The notes: generated from the sequence alone by a model not told the origin. Counted from the first letter of the stretch, positions 19,887 to 30,086 are shown. The stretch is DNA of 64,000 nucleotides from Marinobacter sp. (GCA_030457765.1 JAKDUK010000003.1:84795-148794), one strand, 5' to 3'. Numbers and translations: made by a program.

Positions 19887-20605
19887 CTGGCTTGCAGATC
19901 TGCTTTGCAGGGTAGTTGCCAGTTTACCGGCTGCTGCCCTTGCTCCCGGAGCCACTCGTTGGCCTGAGAGAAGTGCCTGCACCCAAAAAACCCACGATAC
20001 GCACTAAGCGGTGACGGATGCGGCCCTTCCAGCACCAGGTGTTGGCTGCGATCTATGTGCCGTCCTTTCTTCTTGGCGTAATTACCCCAAAGCATAAACA
20101 CCACGCCCTTACGCTCTCGGTTTACAGTTTCAATAACCTTGTCTGTAAACGCTTCCCAACCCTTGCCTTGATGCGCGCCGGCCTGCCCCTGAGCCACCGT
20201 AAGCACACTATTAAGCAACAACACGCCCTGCTCTGCCCATGGCTGCAAGCAGCCGTGATCTGGCGGCGTAATACCCAGATCACTCTGGATTTCCTTGTAC
20301 ATATTAACGAGCGAAGGTGGCGTAGGCACCTCCGGGGTCACCGAAAAACACAGGCCGTGAGCCTGATTTGGTCCGTGATAAGGATCTTGCCCAAGAATCA
20401 CAACACGCACCTGAGTCAGAGGCGTGCTGTTAAGAGCATTGAAACAATGAGAGCTGGCCGGGAAAAGAACCTTCCCGGCGCTTTCTTCAGCAGCCAGAAA
20501 TTCCGCCAATGCTTGCATGTAGGGCTGACGGAATTCATCTGCAAGGTATTCTGTCCAGCCCCGGTCGGGCCTGAGATGACTGGCCAGTACCTCAACCGGA
20601 TGCAT
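19880..20605 (-). CDS. ung: Uracil-DNA glycosylase
   Basis: The 241-residue family 1 enzyme has motif A with the catalytic Asp (ILGQDPYHGPNQAHGLCFS) and the DNA-intercalation motif HPSPLSAYRGFFGC. It removes uracil from DNA to begin base-excision repair. It starts two bases after the lysS stop on the same strand, so it is probably co-transcribed with lysS. Its 3' end overlaps the convergent HDOD gene. Confidence 0.97.
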   Translation of the reverse strand: MHPVEVLASHLRPDRGWTEYLADEFRQPYMQALAEFLAAEESAGKVLFPASSHCFNALNSTPLTQVRVVILGQDPYHGPNQAHGLCFSVTPEVPTPPSLVNMYKEIQSDLGITPPDHGCLQPWAEQGVLLLNSVLTVAQGQAGAHQGKGWEAFTDKVIETVNRERKGVVFMLWGNYAKKKGRHIDRSQHLVLEGPHPSPLSAYRGFFGCRHFSQANEWLREQGQQPVNWQLPCKADLQASY

Positions 20606-20607
20606 AG

Positions 20608-22155
20608 CTAAGCTTTACCTTCCGGGCTTTCATCCTCTGCGCTCACAGCTTTGTGCTCTGGGCGCATGGCGGGGAACAGAATCACATCACGAATGGATGG
20701 CGAATCGGTCAGCAGCATGGCCAAGCGGTCGATACCAATACCCTCGCCGGCCGTAGGCGGCAAGCCATACTCAAGGGCCGCTACATAGTCTTCGTCGTAG
20801 AACATGGCTTCATCGTCGCCGGCATCTTTCTCGGCAACCTGAGCCTGGAACCGCTCTGCCTGGTCTTCTGCGTCGTTGAGCTCGGAGAACCCGTTGGCAA
20901 TCTCACGGCCACCCACAAAGAACTCAAAACGCTCAGTTACAAACGGATTACTGTCTTTGCAGCGAGCCAGCGGCGAAACTTCTTTTGGGTACTCGGTAAT
21001 GAAGGTTGGCTGCATCAAGCGATGCTCTGCCGTGGCCTCAAAAATCTCGATCTGCACCCTGCCCAGCCCCCAACCGTCTTTCAGTTGAATGCCAAGATCT
21101 CTTGCAACTTGCCGCGCGGATGCATCGTCCGCCAGCTGCTCGGCTTTTACATCTGGAGCATGGCGCAGAATGGCATCCACAACCGTCAGGCGCTCGAAGG
21201 GTTTACCAAAGTCGTACTCGACCCGCTCTTCAGTACCGTCGGCCAATGCGCGCGTGTTTACGACCGTAGTGCTACCCAGAACATTTTCCGCAATAGTGCG
21301 CAACATGTCCTCGGTAAGATCCATCAGGTCGTTGTAATCGGCATAGGCCTGATAGAACTCCACCATGGTAAATTCCGGATTATGGCGGGTAGAAAGTCCC
21401 TCGTTCCGGAAATTACGGTTAATCTCGAAGACCCGCTCAAAGCCCCCCACAACCAATCGCTTAAGATAAAGCTCCGGCGCAATACGCAGATACATATCCA
21501 TACCCAGCGCATTGTGATGGGTGACAAATGGACGAGCAGTGGCGCCACCAGGAATCACCTGCAGCATAGGGGTTTCAACTTCAATGAACTCCCTGTCTGC
21601 AAAAAACTGGCGCATGGTGGTGATGATTTTAGAGCGGGCATGGAACACACGCCGGCTCTCTTCATTCACCATTAAATCCACATACCGCTGACGGTAACGG
21701 GCTTCAGTATCCGTCAGGCCTTTATGCTTTTCAGGCAGCGGGCGAAGCGACTTGGTGAGCAGTACATACTCATCCATGGTCACATAAAGGTCGCCTTTGC
21801 CGGATTTACACAAGGTACCCCGCACACCCACAATGTCCCCCAAATCCCAGTGTTTGGTGTCTTTTTGCACATCTTTAGTGGCGTATATCTGAATGCGGCC
21901 CGTCATGTCCTGAACCACCTTGAATGCCTTGCGGTCTAGCATCATACGGCCTGCAACGGCGGCCTTAATGTCCATAGACTCAAGCTCTTCCTTGCTATAG
22001 TCACCGTATTTAGCCTGCAATTCGGCGGCGGTGGCATCGCGACGGAAATCATTAGGGAAAGCATTACCGTTCTCGCGCAGCTCTGCCAACTTGGCGCGGC
22101 GCTCGGCGATCAGCTTGTTGTCCTCTGGCGGTGCATTCTTGGTGTGTTCAGTCAT
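20608..22155 (-). CDS. lysS: Lysyl-tRNA synthetase, class II
   Basis: The 515-residue class II synthetase has an OB-fold anticodon-binding domain (about residues 65-155), motif 2 ([22 protein letters not shown]) and motif 3 ([19 protein letters not shown]). It charges tRNA-Lys. It follows prfB by 53 bases, the prfB-lysS order conserved in many gammaproteobacteria, and precedes ung. Confidence 0.97.
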   Translation of the reverse strand: MTEHTKNAPPEDNKLIAERRAKLAELRENGNAFPNDFRRDATAAELQAKYGDYSKEELESMDIKAAVAGRMMLDRKAFKVVQDMTGRIQIYATKDVQKDTKHWDLGDIVGVRGTLCKSGKGDLYVTMDEYVLLTKSLRPLPEKHKGLTDTEARYRQRYVDLMVNEESRRVFHARSKIITTMRQFFADREFIEVETPMLQVIPGGATARPFVTHHNALGMDMYLRIAPELYLKRLVVGGFERVFEINRNFRNEGLSTRHNPEFTMVEFYQAYADYNDLMDLTEDMLRTIAENVLGSTTVVNTRALADGTEERVEYDFGKPFERLTVVDAILRHAPDVKAEQLADDASARQVARDLGIQLKDGWGLGRVQIEIFEATAEHRLMQPTFITEYPKEVSPLARCKDSNPFVTERFEFFVGGREIANGFSELNDAEDQAERFQAQVAEKDAGDDEAMFYDEDYVAALEYGLPPTAGEGIGIDRLAMLLTDSPSIRDVILFPAMRPEHKAVSAEDESPEGKA

Positions 22156-22208
22156 GTTGGCTCACTAGAAAATCGGGGGTGTTCGGGTTGGCTTGGCGAT
22201 GGCGCTGA

Positions 22209-23304
22209 TTACAGCGCCATTTTCAGGCTGGCTTCAATAAACTTGTCGATATCACCATCCAACACCGTTTGGGTGCTACTGGTTTCAACCTTGGTGCGCA
22301 AATCCTTGATACGGCCATCATCCAGCACGTAGGAGCGAATCTGGCTGCCCCAGCCAATATCGGATTTAGCGTCTTCTGCTTTTTGCTTCTCAGCGTTGCG
22401 TGCCTGCATCTCATGCTCATACAGCTTGGCTTTAAGCTGTTTCATGGCCTGATCTTTGTTCTGATGCTGGCTTCGCCCGGCCTGACAGGCCACAACAATG
22501 CCTGTTGGGTTGTGAGTCAAACGCACCGCCGATTCTGTCCGGTTAACGTGCTGACCACCGGCGCCGGAGGCACGGTAAACATCTACCCGTAAATCTGCCG
22601 GGTTAATATCAATCACAAAACTGTCGTCTACCTCGGGGGATACAAACACCGAAGAAAAAGACGTATGGCGTCGATTGCCAGAATCGAAAGGCGACTTGCG
22701 AACCAGGCGGTGAACGCCGGTTTCGGTACGCGACCAACCGAAGGCGTACTCGCCCTGAATATGAACAGTAGCGCTCTTCACACCAGCCACATCGCCTTCT
22801 TGCAATTCTACGATCTCGGCCTTGAAACCGCGACGCTCAGCCCAGCGCAAATACATACGCAGCAGCATATTTGCCCAATCCTGAGCTTCAGTGCCGCCTG
22901 AGCCCGCCTGAATTTCGAGGTAGGCGTTATTGGCATCCATTTCACCGGAAAACATACGGCGAAACTCAAGCTTCTCAAGTTCGGCATCCAGCGCCCCAAG
23001 ATCCGCTTCGATCTCGGTGGCTGTGTCTGGATCGTCTTCCTCAACTGCCATCTCCAACAGGCCTTCTGCATCAGACAGGCCAGTTGTAAGGTTGTCGATG
23101 GTGCTTACTATCAAATCCAGATCGGAGCGTTCTTTACCCAGCGCTTGCGCGCGCTCGGGATCGTCCCACACGGTGGGCATTTCCATCTCTCGCTCTACTT
23201 CGACCAGCCGTTCGCTTCGCTGATCGTAGTCAAAGATACCCCCTGAGCGCTTCAGTACGCTCACGAAGCTCTTTAATCTTCGTCACAATGGGATTAATTT
23301 CCAT
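22209..23304 (-). CDS. prfB: Peptide chain release factor 2, with programmed +1 frameshift
   Basis: Release factor 2 in two frames. The first 24 codons start at the ATG at 23304 ([13 protein letters not shown]) and end at an in-frame TGA (23230-23232). A +1 shift at CTT TGA C restores the long frame, giving 364 residues, the usual length. The shift site has AGGGGG upstream, the internal Shine-Dalgarno-like stimulator of the known RF2 autoregulation. The protein shows the stop-codon-reading SPF motif (VRKSPFDSG) and the catalytic GGQ ([15 protein letters not shown]). It releases peptides at UGA and UAA. It is not a pseudogene. Confidence 0.96.
23230..23245 (-). promoter_or_regulatory. RF2 programmed frameshift site
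   Basis: On the minus strand AGG GGG TAT CTT TGA precedes a C, with the TGA at 23230-23232. This is the canonical release-factor-2 autoregulatory slip site: low RF2 slows UGA reading and favours the +1 shift. Confidence 0.93.
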
Positions 23305-23417
23305 GAAAACCTTACTCGCGTTATAAAATGGTGAGTAAATCTGTGGCGGGATTCTACCGGATTTTTGACTGCAAATCAGCCGTTGCTCTGATGGAAGCGC
23401 TGGCCAGGAACGGCCCA

Positions 23418-23609
23418 AGCTTTGGAATAAGCCTGCAGCTTTGGTACTAGGCCCCACCCTACCGATCTATCTGTGCAGTCCGATCGGTCACGGGGCGGGT
23501 GCTCTTTTCTGCCGGAAAAAGATGTCAGAGCGCAGCGAGTTGCTTTTTCCAGAAGAAAAGAGCACCCGCCTCGGGACCAGCCTCTACGCCCAAAGCCAGC
23601 CCCAAAGCT
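23418..23609. repeat. Nested palindromic element between recJ and prfB
   Basis: The 308 bases between prfB and recJ hold no gene but a layered inverted repeat. The core arms are 23492-23521 and 23543-23572, 30 bases each. They match except for three central positions and one near the base, around a 21-base loop. A second small repeat (ACCGATC 23461-23467, GATCGGT 23482-23488) lies to the left. Outer motifs AGCTTTGG (23418 and 23437) and CCAAAGC (23590 and 23602) mirror each other. No T-run follows the core on the minus strand, so it is not a typical terminator. A dispersed REP/MITE-like element is possible. Confidence 0.75.
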
Positions 23610-23612
23610 CAA

Positions 23613-25346
23613 CTAAGAAAGCGGCTCCAAATAATCCACCATAAGCTGCAAATTAGTCCGCCCACGAAAGGTATTCGCATCCGGCTTATAAACCACCCGA
23701 GCCCCAGTACGCGTGTAATCAGGAACCTCCGGCCCGGTATTAAACGCAATACCGTCGATGATTCCGTTGCCATCAACAGGCTGCAAAACCAGCTTCAAAT
23801 GGTTTTCGCCCACAATACGCTGACTAACCACCCGAAACTCACCATCAAACAAAGGCTCGGGGAAATGCTGCCCCCATGGGCCGGCGCGTTTCAGCAAAGC
23901 CGCTGTATCCAATGACAGCTCATCCGAACTCAATGGGCCATCAGTGGTAATCGCAGCCTCTAGATCGGCAGCGGTCAGGGTGTCCCTCACCGCCAAATCA
24001 AAGGCTTCGGTGAAGGTCTCAAAATCACTGTGGGCCAGAGACATGCCAGCCGCCATGGCGTGACCACCAAACTTCTTCATCACACCTGGATAGCGAGCAT
24101 CCACAACCGCCAGTACATCACGAATATGGAGCCCGGGAATGGAACGCGCGGAGCCTTTTACGTCTACGCCGTTTTCATCAGGGGCAAACGCAATAGTTGG
24201 CCTGTTCGTTTGTTCGCGAATGCGCGCTGCGAGAATGCCGATAACGCCTTGGTGCCAGTCCTGATCAAACAAGGCTAAGCCCCAAGGCAACCCTTCCAGG
24301 TCAAGAGACATGGAAGCCAGCAGGTCCTGCGCTTGGGCTTTCATGTCTTTTTCGATGGTGCGTCGTTCGCGGTTGAAGGTATCTAGCTCGCGGGCGAGTC
24401 GCCTTGCTTCGTCGGGGCTGTCTGCCAATAAACAGGCAATGCCAACGCTCATGTCATCCAGCCGGCCCGCAGCGTTGAGGCGCGGGCCTACCACGAACCC
24501 AAGATCGGTTGAACTGATATTCCCGTGATCTCGGCCGGCCACTTCCAGCAATGCGAGGATCCCCGGGCGGGCTTCGCCCCGGCGAATGCGGCGCAACCCC
24601 TGCTCTACGAAGATGCGGTTGTTGTGATCCAACGGGACCACATCGGCCACGGTACCCAACGCCACCAAATCCAGTAGGTTACCCAGGTTGGGTTCAGGCT
24701 GCGGCAGTTGGCCGGCTTCACGGAGCTTTTTGCGCAATGCTGTGAGCACGTAGAACATCACGCCCACACCTGCGGCATTTTTACTGAGGAAAGCACAGCC
24801 GGGCTGGTTAGGGTTCACGATGGCCTCGGCATCAGGCAATACCTCGCCCGCCAAGTGGTGATCAGTAACCACAACCTTAATACCTAGATCACGAGCCGCT
24901 TTAACCCCTTCAACGGCTGAGATTCCGTTGTCTACCGTTATCAAAAGATCCGGCAGTTCGTTTTCTTGCTGCAAGCGTTCGATGATACCGGGGGTCAGCC
25001 CATAACCATCGGCAAATCGGCTGGGTACACGAAAATCAATGCTCTGCAAACCAAGCATGGAAAGCCCGAGCATAGCGACTGCAGTGCTGGTCGCGCCATC
25101 CGCATCGAAATCGCCGAGTACAAGCACCTTCTGTTTTTGGGTAATAGCCTGTGCCAACAACTCAACTGCTCGGTCGATACCGCGCAATTCAAATGGTGAG
25201 GCCAAGTGCCTGAGGGTATAACTCAGCTGCTCGTCAGAGGTAACACCACGGGCGGCGTATAAACGATGAAGCAAGGGAGGCAAGTCTTGCCCCCAGGCCG
25301 CAACATTGTTCGGTTGGGGGCGACGTAGGATCTTTTTGGGTGTCAT
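23613..25346 (-). CDS. recJ: Single-stranded-DNA-specific exonuclease RecJ
   Basis: The 577-residue DHH-family nuclease has motif I LGDFDADGATSTA, the DHH motif in VVTDHHLAGE, DHHA1 residues GHAMAAGMSL and a C-terminal OB-like domain. It digests 5' single-stranded ends in recombination and mismatch repair. It starts six bases after the thrC stop on the same strand. The following intergenic region holds a large palindromic element before prfB. Confidence 0.96.
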   Translation of the reverse strand: MTPKKILRRPQPNNVAAWGQDLPPLLHRLYAARGVTSDEQLSYTLRHLASPFELRGIDRAVELLAQAITQKQKVLVLGDFDADGATSTAVAMLGLSMLGLQSIDFRVPSRFADGYGLTPGIIERLQQENELPDLLITVDNGISAVEGVKAARDLGIKVVVTDHHLAGEVLPDAEAIVNPNQPGCAFLSKNAAGVGVMFYVLTALRKKLREAGQLPQPEPNLGNLLDLVALGTVADVVPLDHNNRIFVEQGLRRIRRGEARPGILALLEVAGRDHGNISSTDLGFVVGPRLNAAGRLDDMSVGIACLLADSPDEARRLARELDTFNRERRTIEKDMKAQAQDLLASMSLDLEGLPWGLALFDQDWHQGVIGILAARIREQTNRPTIAFAPDENGVDVKGSARSIPGLHIRDVLAVVDARYPGVMKKFGGHAMAAGMSLAHSDFETFTEAFDLAVRDTLTAADLEAAITTDGPLSSDELSLDTAALLKRAGPWGQHFPEPLFDGEFRVVSQRIVGENHLKLVLQPVDGNGIIDGIAFNTGPEVPDYTRTGARVVYKPDANTFRGRTNLQLMVDYLEPLS

Positions 25347-25352
25347 ACCGGG

Positions 25353-26753
25353 TCAGGTATTCTTCCAGTGTTTTGCGATGAAGGCTTGAACACCCTCTCG
25401 GTCGTTATCAAGCACGGTATAGTTTTCTTCGCGCTCGAACAGATCCGCCATATGCGCGGGAAGCTCTGGTTTTACCGTTAGGCCGGATTCGCTGATGGCG
25501 TCTGGGAACTTGGCCGGGTGGGCGGTTCCCAGGGTAATCATCGGCACCTGGGCATCGCGGCGACAGGCCCGGGCAGCGTGAACGCCAATAGCGGTGTGCG
25601 GGTCCAGCAAATATTCGTTTTGCTCGTGAACGTCCCGAATGGTGTCACAGGTGGTTTTATCATCAACCGCCGCACTGTCAAATAGCTTACGAGCTTGCTT
25701 CCAGCGATAGTCTTCAATGCTCACTGGGCCTTTGGCTGCGTTTTCCAGCAACTGCTTAACTGCCAAGCCATCACGCCCGTGAAGATCAAACAGCAAACGC
25801 TCAAAGTTGCTGGATACCATAATATCCATGCTCGGCGAGAGCGTATGCTCAAGGGTGTGCTGTTCGTATTGGTTGCCACTCATGAAGCGATGCAAAATAT
25901 CATTTCGATTGGTGGCGATAACCAGTTGTGAAATCGGCAGGCCCATTTTCTTTGCCAGATAGCCGGCGAAGATATCCCCGAAATTACCAGTAGGCACAGA
26001 AAACGCCATGCTGCGGTCCGGGCCACCAAGGGCCAAAGACGCGTGAAAGTAGTATACGATCTGGGCCATAATACGCGCCCAGTTGATCGAGTTCACGGCA
26101 GCCAGCTTGGTTTTGCCACCCAGGAAAGACTGGTCACCAAAGCTCTCTTTAACCATACGCTGGCAGTCATCAAAGTTGCCACGAATGGCCAGGTTATGGA
26201 TGTTGTCACCCTTAACCGTGGTCATCTGGCGGCGCTGTACTTCTGAGACTCGCTCGTGCGGATGCAGAATAAAAATATCCACATGCTCGCAGCGGCGGCA
26301 GCCTTCAATAGCCGCAGAACCGGTGTCGCCGGAGGTGGCGCCCATAATAACCGCGTGCTCTTTGCGCTTTTCGAGCACATAGTCCAGCAAGCGGCCTAAC
26401 AACTGCAACGCAAAGTCTTTGAATGCCAGCGTTGGGCCACGGAACAACTCCATCACCCACTCGTTGGTGTCAAGCTGAACCAACGGCGCTACGGCCTTAT
26501 GGGCAAACACACCGTAGGTGTCATCCAGCATTTGCCGGAAATCAGCCTCGGGAATGGCTTCTTCCACAAAGGGGTACATGACATTGAAGGCCAGCTCGGT
26601 ATATGGAAGGCCACGCCAGCTACGAATCTCTTCCAGGCTGAAATGCGGAAGCGATTCCGGAACATAAAGGCCACCATCAGGGGCCAGCCCTGTGAGCAGA
26701 ACGTCTTCAAAACCCAGTGCGGGCGCTTCTCCCCGAGTACTGATATATCTCAC
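25353..26753 (-). CDS. thrC: Threonine synthase
   Basis: The 466-residue PLP enzyme carries the Lys motif LAFKDFALQLLGRL and the phosphate-binding GATSGDTGSAA. It opens with the family start MRYISTRGEAPALGF. It converts O-phosphohomoserine to threonine. The start is GTG with AGG seven bases upstream. It lies 24 bases after hom, forming the hom-thrC pair typical of Pseudomonas-like genomes, where thrB is elsewhere. Confidence 0.96.
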   Translation of the reverse strand: MRYISTRGEAPALGFEDVLLTGLAPDGGLYVPESLPHFSLEEIRSWRGLPYTELAFNVMYPFVEEAIPEADFRQMLDDTYGVFAHKAVAPLVQLDTNEWVMELFRGPTLAFKDFALQLLGRLLDYVLEKRKEHAVIMGATSGDTGSAAIEGCRRCEHVDIFILHPHERVSEVQRRQMTTVKGDNIHNLAIRGNFDDCQRMVKESFGDQSFLGGKTKLAAVNSINWARIMAQIVYYFHASLALGGPDRSMAFSVPTGNFGDIFAGYLAKKMGLPISQLVIATNRNDILHRFMSGNQYEQHTLEHTLSPSMDIMVSSNFERLLFDLHGRDGLAVKQLLENAAKGPVSIEDYRWKQARKLFDSAAVDDKTTCDTIRDVHEQNEYLLDPHTAIGVHAARACRRDAQVPMITLGTAHPAKFPDAISESGLTVKPELPAHMADLFEREENYTVLDNDREGVQAFIAKHWKNT

Positions 26754-26777
26754 GTGTGTACCTGTCGCTTAAGTTTC

Positions 26778-28079
26778 TCAGTTAAAGTTTTCGGCGCGAA
26801 TGCGAATAACCTTGCCATCAATATCCGAGAGGGATTCCAGCTCTTCAATAGCTCGGTTGATTTGCCGTTCCTGCACGGTATGAGTCAGGATAATCACCGG
26901 AATGCGGCCATCTTTCAGCTCAGATTCCTTCTGCATAATCGACTCAATATTGATGCCGTGCTCACTGATAATCGAGGCAATTTTCGCCAGCACGCCTGGG
27001 CGGTCCAGGGCTGTAATGCGCAAATAATAAGCCGACTGAATCTCTTCCATAGGAAGAACATTCAGGTCTTCCATAGCGTCTGGCGCAAACCCAAGGTAAG
27101 GCACTCGCAGTGCGCCTTCACTTGCCACAACCCGCGCCACATCCACAATATCGGCAATCACCGCAGACGCTGTGGCTTCATCACCGGCGCCTGGGCCGTA
27201 ATACATGGTTTGGCCAACGGCATCGCCTTCCATAAGCACGGCGTTAAGCACGCCATCAACCTGAGCAATCAAGTGGCTACGCGGCACCAACGTGGGGTGT
27301 ACCCGAAGCTCAATGCCATCGTCCCGGCGACGGGCAATGCCCAGGTGCTTGATGCGATAACCGAGCAGCTCCGCTTGCGCGATGTCGTAGGGCGTAAGCG
27401 TTGAGATCCCTTCGGTGAAGGCTTTTTCAAACTGCAGTGGAACACCAAAGCCAGCGGAAGCCAGGATGGTTAGCTTGTGGGCCGCATCAACACCCTCAAC
27501 GTCGAACGTGGGGTCGGCTTCGGCATAGCCAAGATCTTGAGCTTCTTTGAGAACCTCGGCAAAAAGCCGGCCTGCGCGCATTTCGGTGAGGATGTAGTTG
27601 CCAGTACCGTTGATAATGCCGGCAATCCAATCGATGCGATTTGCGGCCATGCCTTCGCGAACGGCTTTCATAACGGGAATGCCGCCAGCCACACCTGCTT
27701 CATAGGCAACCACAACATTGGCTTTTTCAGCCGCTTCAAAAATCTCGTTGCCATGAACAGCAATCAGCGCCTTGTTAGCTGTGACTACGTGCTTGCCATT
27801 TTTGATAGCGGCCAGCACAAGTTCACGTGCGGTATCGTAACCGCCGATTAGCTCAACAACCACATCGACAGCTGGGTCATTCACCACGTCGAAAATTTCG
27901 GTGCTGAAGGTTACATCGCCAAGATCCATATCGTCACGACTGCGGCGGCTGGCAATCCGGGTAATACGGATATTGCAGCCTGCACGACCCGCAATAAGTG
28001 CTGCGTTGCGCGTCATTACGTTGAATGTACCGCCGCCAACGGTTCCCAGTCCGCAGATTCCGACACTGACGTCTTTCAA
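26778..28079 (-). CDS. hom: Homoserine dehydrogenase
   Basis: The enzyme has an NAD(P)-binding motif (GICGLGTVGGGT), the catalytic homoserine dehydrogenase domain (KALIAVHG, GVAGGIPVMKAVREG, EADPTFDVEGVDAAHKL) and a C-terminal ACT domain (ITALDRPGVLAKIASII). It reduces aspartate semialdehyde to homoserine. I chose the TTG at 28079, giving 433 residues, because GAGGTGAGAGC directly precedes it and the residues before it (to 28160) have no family resemblance. The ACT domain suggests feedback control by threonine. Confidence 0.95.
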   Translation of the reverse strand: MKDVSVGICGLGTVGGGTFNVMTRNAALIAGRAGCNIRITRIASRRSRDDMDLGDVTFSTEIFDVVNDPAVDVVVELIGGYDTARELVLAAIKNGKHVVTANKALIAVHGNEIFEAAEKANVVVAYEAGVAGGIPVMKAVREGMAANRIDWIAGIINGTGNYILTEMRAGRLFAEVLKEAQDLGYAEADPTFDVEGVDAAHKLTILASAGFGVPLQFEKAFTEGISTLTPYDIAQAELLGYRIKHLGIARRRDDGIELRVHPTLVPRSHLIAQVDGVLNAVLMEGDAVGQTMYYGPGAGDEATASAVIADIVDVARVVASEGALRVPYLGFAPDAMEDLNVLPMEEIQSAYYLRITALDRPGVLAKIASIISEHGINIESIMQKESELKDGRIPVIILTHTVQERQINRAIEELESLSDIDGKVIRIRAENFN

Positions 28080-28171
28080 GCTCTCACCTCTGATCCCGTT
28101 GGGGTGCTGATGAATTGTAGTTTTGCAGCATTGCGATGTTGCGACACTGAAAGGCCGCATAGTATACCGGT

Positions 28172-28196
28172 TCAGGGCCTGCTGAATAAGCCCTGA
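28172..28196 (-). repeat. Small inverted repeat in the hom upstream region
   Basis: TCAGGGC (28172-28178) and GCCCTGA (28190-28196) form a seven-base stem after the dsbC stop. No T-run follows on the minus strand. A TATACT box (minus strand, just downstream) could be the -10 of a hom promoter, but the -35 is weak. Confidence 0.45.
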
Positions 28197-28253
28197 GCCA
28201 AAAGCTTGTCACATAACCGAGCCACCCACGGAGCGCCCCAGCTTATGCACGCT

Positions 28254-28985
28254 TTAAAGTAGGCCCAGCCCTTCGGCCAGGTTTCGAGCTGGAACATAAC
28301 CGCGCACAATATTGCCATCCTCCAGCACAATGGCCGGCGTACCCGTAACACCGATACGACGGCCCAGTTTAAACTGCTCTAAAACAGGGTCTTTGCAAGT
28401 AGCTGGCGCAACGGTTTTACCGGCTTTTGCTGAATCCATCGCTGCCTGCTGATCCTCTGCACACCAAACCGACACATACTTTACAAACGACGGCGTGTTT
28501 GGGCCGGATCGTGGGTAGGCATAATAATTCACAGTAATACCGTAATCATTAAGCTGCGGCACTTCATCGTGTAGCTTGCGGCAGTACGGGCAGTCAATAT
28601 CAGTGAACACACTGATCACCGCCTGCTCGTCGCTTGCTTTGTAACTGATAACGCCATCGTCACCGTGGTTTTTCATGGTGTTGCGCCGGCCGCCGGCTTT
28701 TGCACTCTCTGTCACGTTGGTGATGCCATTGCTGGTTATTTTCAGCAAATCACCGGTTAACAAATACTGGCCATCCGAGGTGGTATAAATAGTATCTCCG
28801 TTATTGCTCTGAACCTCGTAAAGCCCCTCAGCCTCAGATTCCTTCACAGACGATATCTTCAGCCCCGGCACAGAGCTAGAAAGCCGCTCGCTGATGCCAT
28901 CTTCAACATCACCGGCAACGCTGAAGGGCGAACCCAGAACACCTGCAGCCGCTATGGCCGCCATAAAAAAACGTTTTACATTCAT
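28254..28985 (-). CDS. dsbC: Thiol:disulfide interchange protein DsbC
   Basis: The 243-residue exported protein has a signal peptide, an N-terminal dimerisation domain (VPGLKISSVKESEAEGLYEV, TTSDGQYLLTGDL) and a thioredoxin-like domain with CPYC active site (FTDIDCPYCRKLH). A conserved cis-Pro loop (TGTPAIV) is also present. It isomerises wrong disulfides in the periplasm and is kept reduced by DsbD. It lies between xerD and hom, as in Pseudomonas. I chose the ATG at 28985 over one at 28997 because it begins a better signal peptide (MNVKRFF). Confidence 0.95.
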   Translation of the reverse strand: MNVKRFFMAAIAAAGVLGSPFSVAGDVEDGISERLSSSVPGLKISSVKESEAEGLYEVQSNNGDTIYTTSDGQYLLTGDLLKITSNGITNVTESAKAGGRRNTMKNHGDDGVISYKASDEQAVISVFTDIDCPYCRKLHDEVPQLNDYGITVNYYAYPRSGPNTPSFVKYVSVWCAEDQQAAMDSAKAGKTVAPATCKDPVLEQFKLGRRIGVTGTPAIVLEDGNIVRGYVPARNLAEGLGLL

Positions 28986-29131
28986 TCCGGCAATCACACC
29001 TTTTCAGTCAGATACTTATTGGGCTTGCGACGTTATTCACACCAGCCATAAAACGAGCCATTTCATCAGGACACTGCGACACTTGTCTGCCACAAAAGTT
29101 CAACGCAACACTCTACCTAAAATCCCCGGAT

Positions 29132-30034
29132 TCAACCACGGGGATGATGAGCCTTATGCAACGACTGCAAACGCTGACGCGCCACATGCGTGTAGATCTG
29201 AGTAGTGGAAAGATCTGAATGGCCCAGCAACATCTGAACGACCCGAAGATCAGCGCCATGGTTGAGCAAGTGAGTCGCAAAAGCATGCCGTAGCGTATGC
29301 GGCGACAAGTGCTTGTGAATACCAATACGCGTAGCGTAATGGCGAATACGATACCAGAACGTCTGTCGGGTCATGGCTGTCGCGCGGTTGCCGGGAAACA
29401 GCGCATCGCAGGCTTGCCCCTTAAGTAACTCCAAACGCCCCTCTTTCATGTATTGGAGCAACCAATCTACTGCCTCTTCTCCCAAGGGCACCAGCCGTTC
29501 TTTATCACCTTTACCCGTGACCCGTATCACTCCCTGGCGGAGGTTCACCTGATCAACACGCAAGCCTGTGAGCTCAGACACCCGCAAACCACAACCGTAA
29601 AGAATCTCAAGCATAGCTTTGTCTCGTTGCTCAATCGGTAAACGGGGATCCGGCTCAGCCAAGAGCGCATCTACCTCTTCTTCCGTTAAGGAATCTGGCA
29701 ACCGCCTGGGCAGCTTAGGACTCTCTATGCGCAACGAAGGGTCTTCAGAAATAAGCTTCTCTCGAAGCAAGTAGCGAAAAAAGCGACGAATACCCGAAAG
29801 GCGGCGCGCTGCTGTGGAAGTTTTAACTCCCTGCGCAAGCCCACTCGCCATCCATGCCAGCAAATCCGACCGGCGAGTTTCAATTAATAGCGGTCGACCG
29901 GGCTGATTTTCCAGCCATGCAGCTAAACGATGCAAATCGCTTCGGTATGCCTGACGGGTTTTTTCGCCCAGGCCATCCTCAAGCCAAACCGCATCAACAA
30001 AACGAACAATGACCGCCTCATCCTCTGCTCTCAA
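29132..30034 (-). CDS. xerD: Tyrosine recombinase XerD
   Basis: The site-specific recombinase has the SAM-like core-binding domain and a catalytic domain. Counted from the TTG at 30034, the active-site residues are Arg151 (GLRVSEL), Lys175 (GKGDKER), His246 and Arg249 (HTLRHAFATHLL), His272 and Tyr281 (YTHV). This numbering is within three of Escherichia XerD and supports the TTG start, which has GAGG upstream. A GTG at 30064 adds ten residues. XerD acts with XerC at dif to resolve chromosome dimers. Confidence 0.94.
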   Translation of the reverse strand: MRAEDEAVIVRFVDAVWLEDGLGEKTRQAYRSDLHRLAAWLENQPGRPLLIETRRSDLLAWMASGLAQGVKTSTAARRLSGIRRFFRYLLREKLISEDPSLRIESPKLPRRLPDSLTEEEVDALLAEPDPRLPIEQRDKAMLEILYGCGLRVSELTGLRVDQVNLRQGVIRVTGKGDKERLVPLGEEAVDWLLQYMKEGRLELLKGQACDALFPGNRATAMTRQTFWYRIRHYATRIGIHKHLSPHTLRHAFATHLLNHGADLRVVQMLLGHSDLSTTQIYTHVARQRLQSLHKAHHPRG

Positions 30035-30086
30035 ACCACCGCCCTCAGACAAACCCCTGTGCACACGGCTGTATTCTCGCTCACCA

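Noticed and set aside
20018..20611. 197-residue plus-strand open frame
   Set aside because: Antisense to ung, which has intact catalytic motifs.
20653..21675. 340-residue plus-strand open frame
   Set aside because: It is antisense to lysS, whose motifs and length are fully conserved. The frame has no recognised family features.
23230..23304. prfB as a broken gene
   Set aside because: The stop is the known programmed frameshift site, with all stimulatory elements present.
26499..27404. 301-residue plus-strand open frame
   Set aside because: It runs antisense across thrC and hom, both clear enzymes. Likely a codon-usage shadow.
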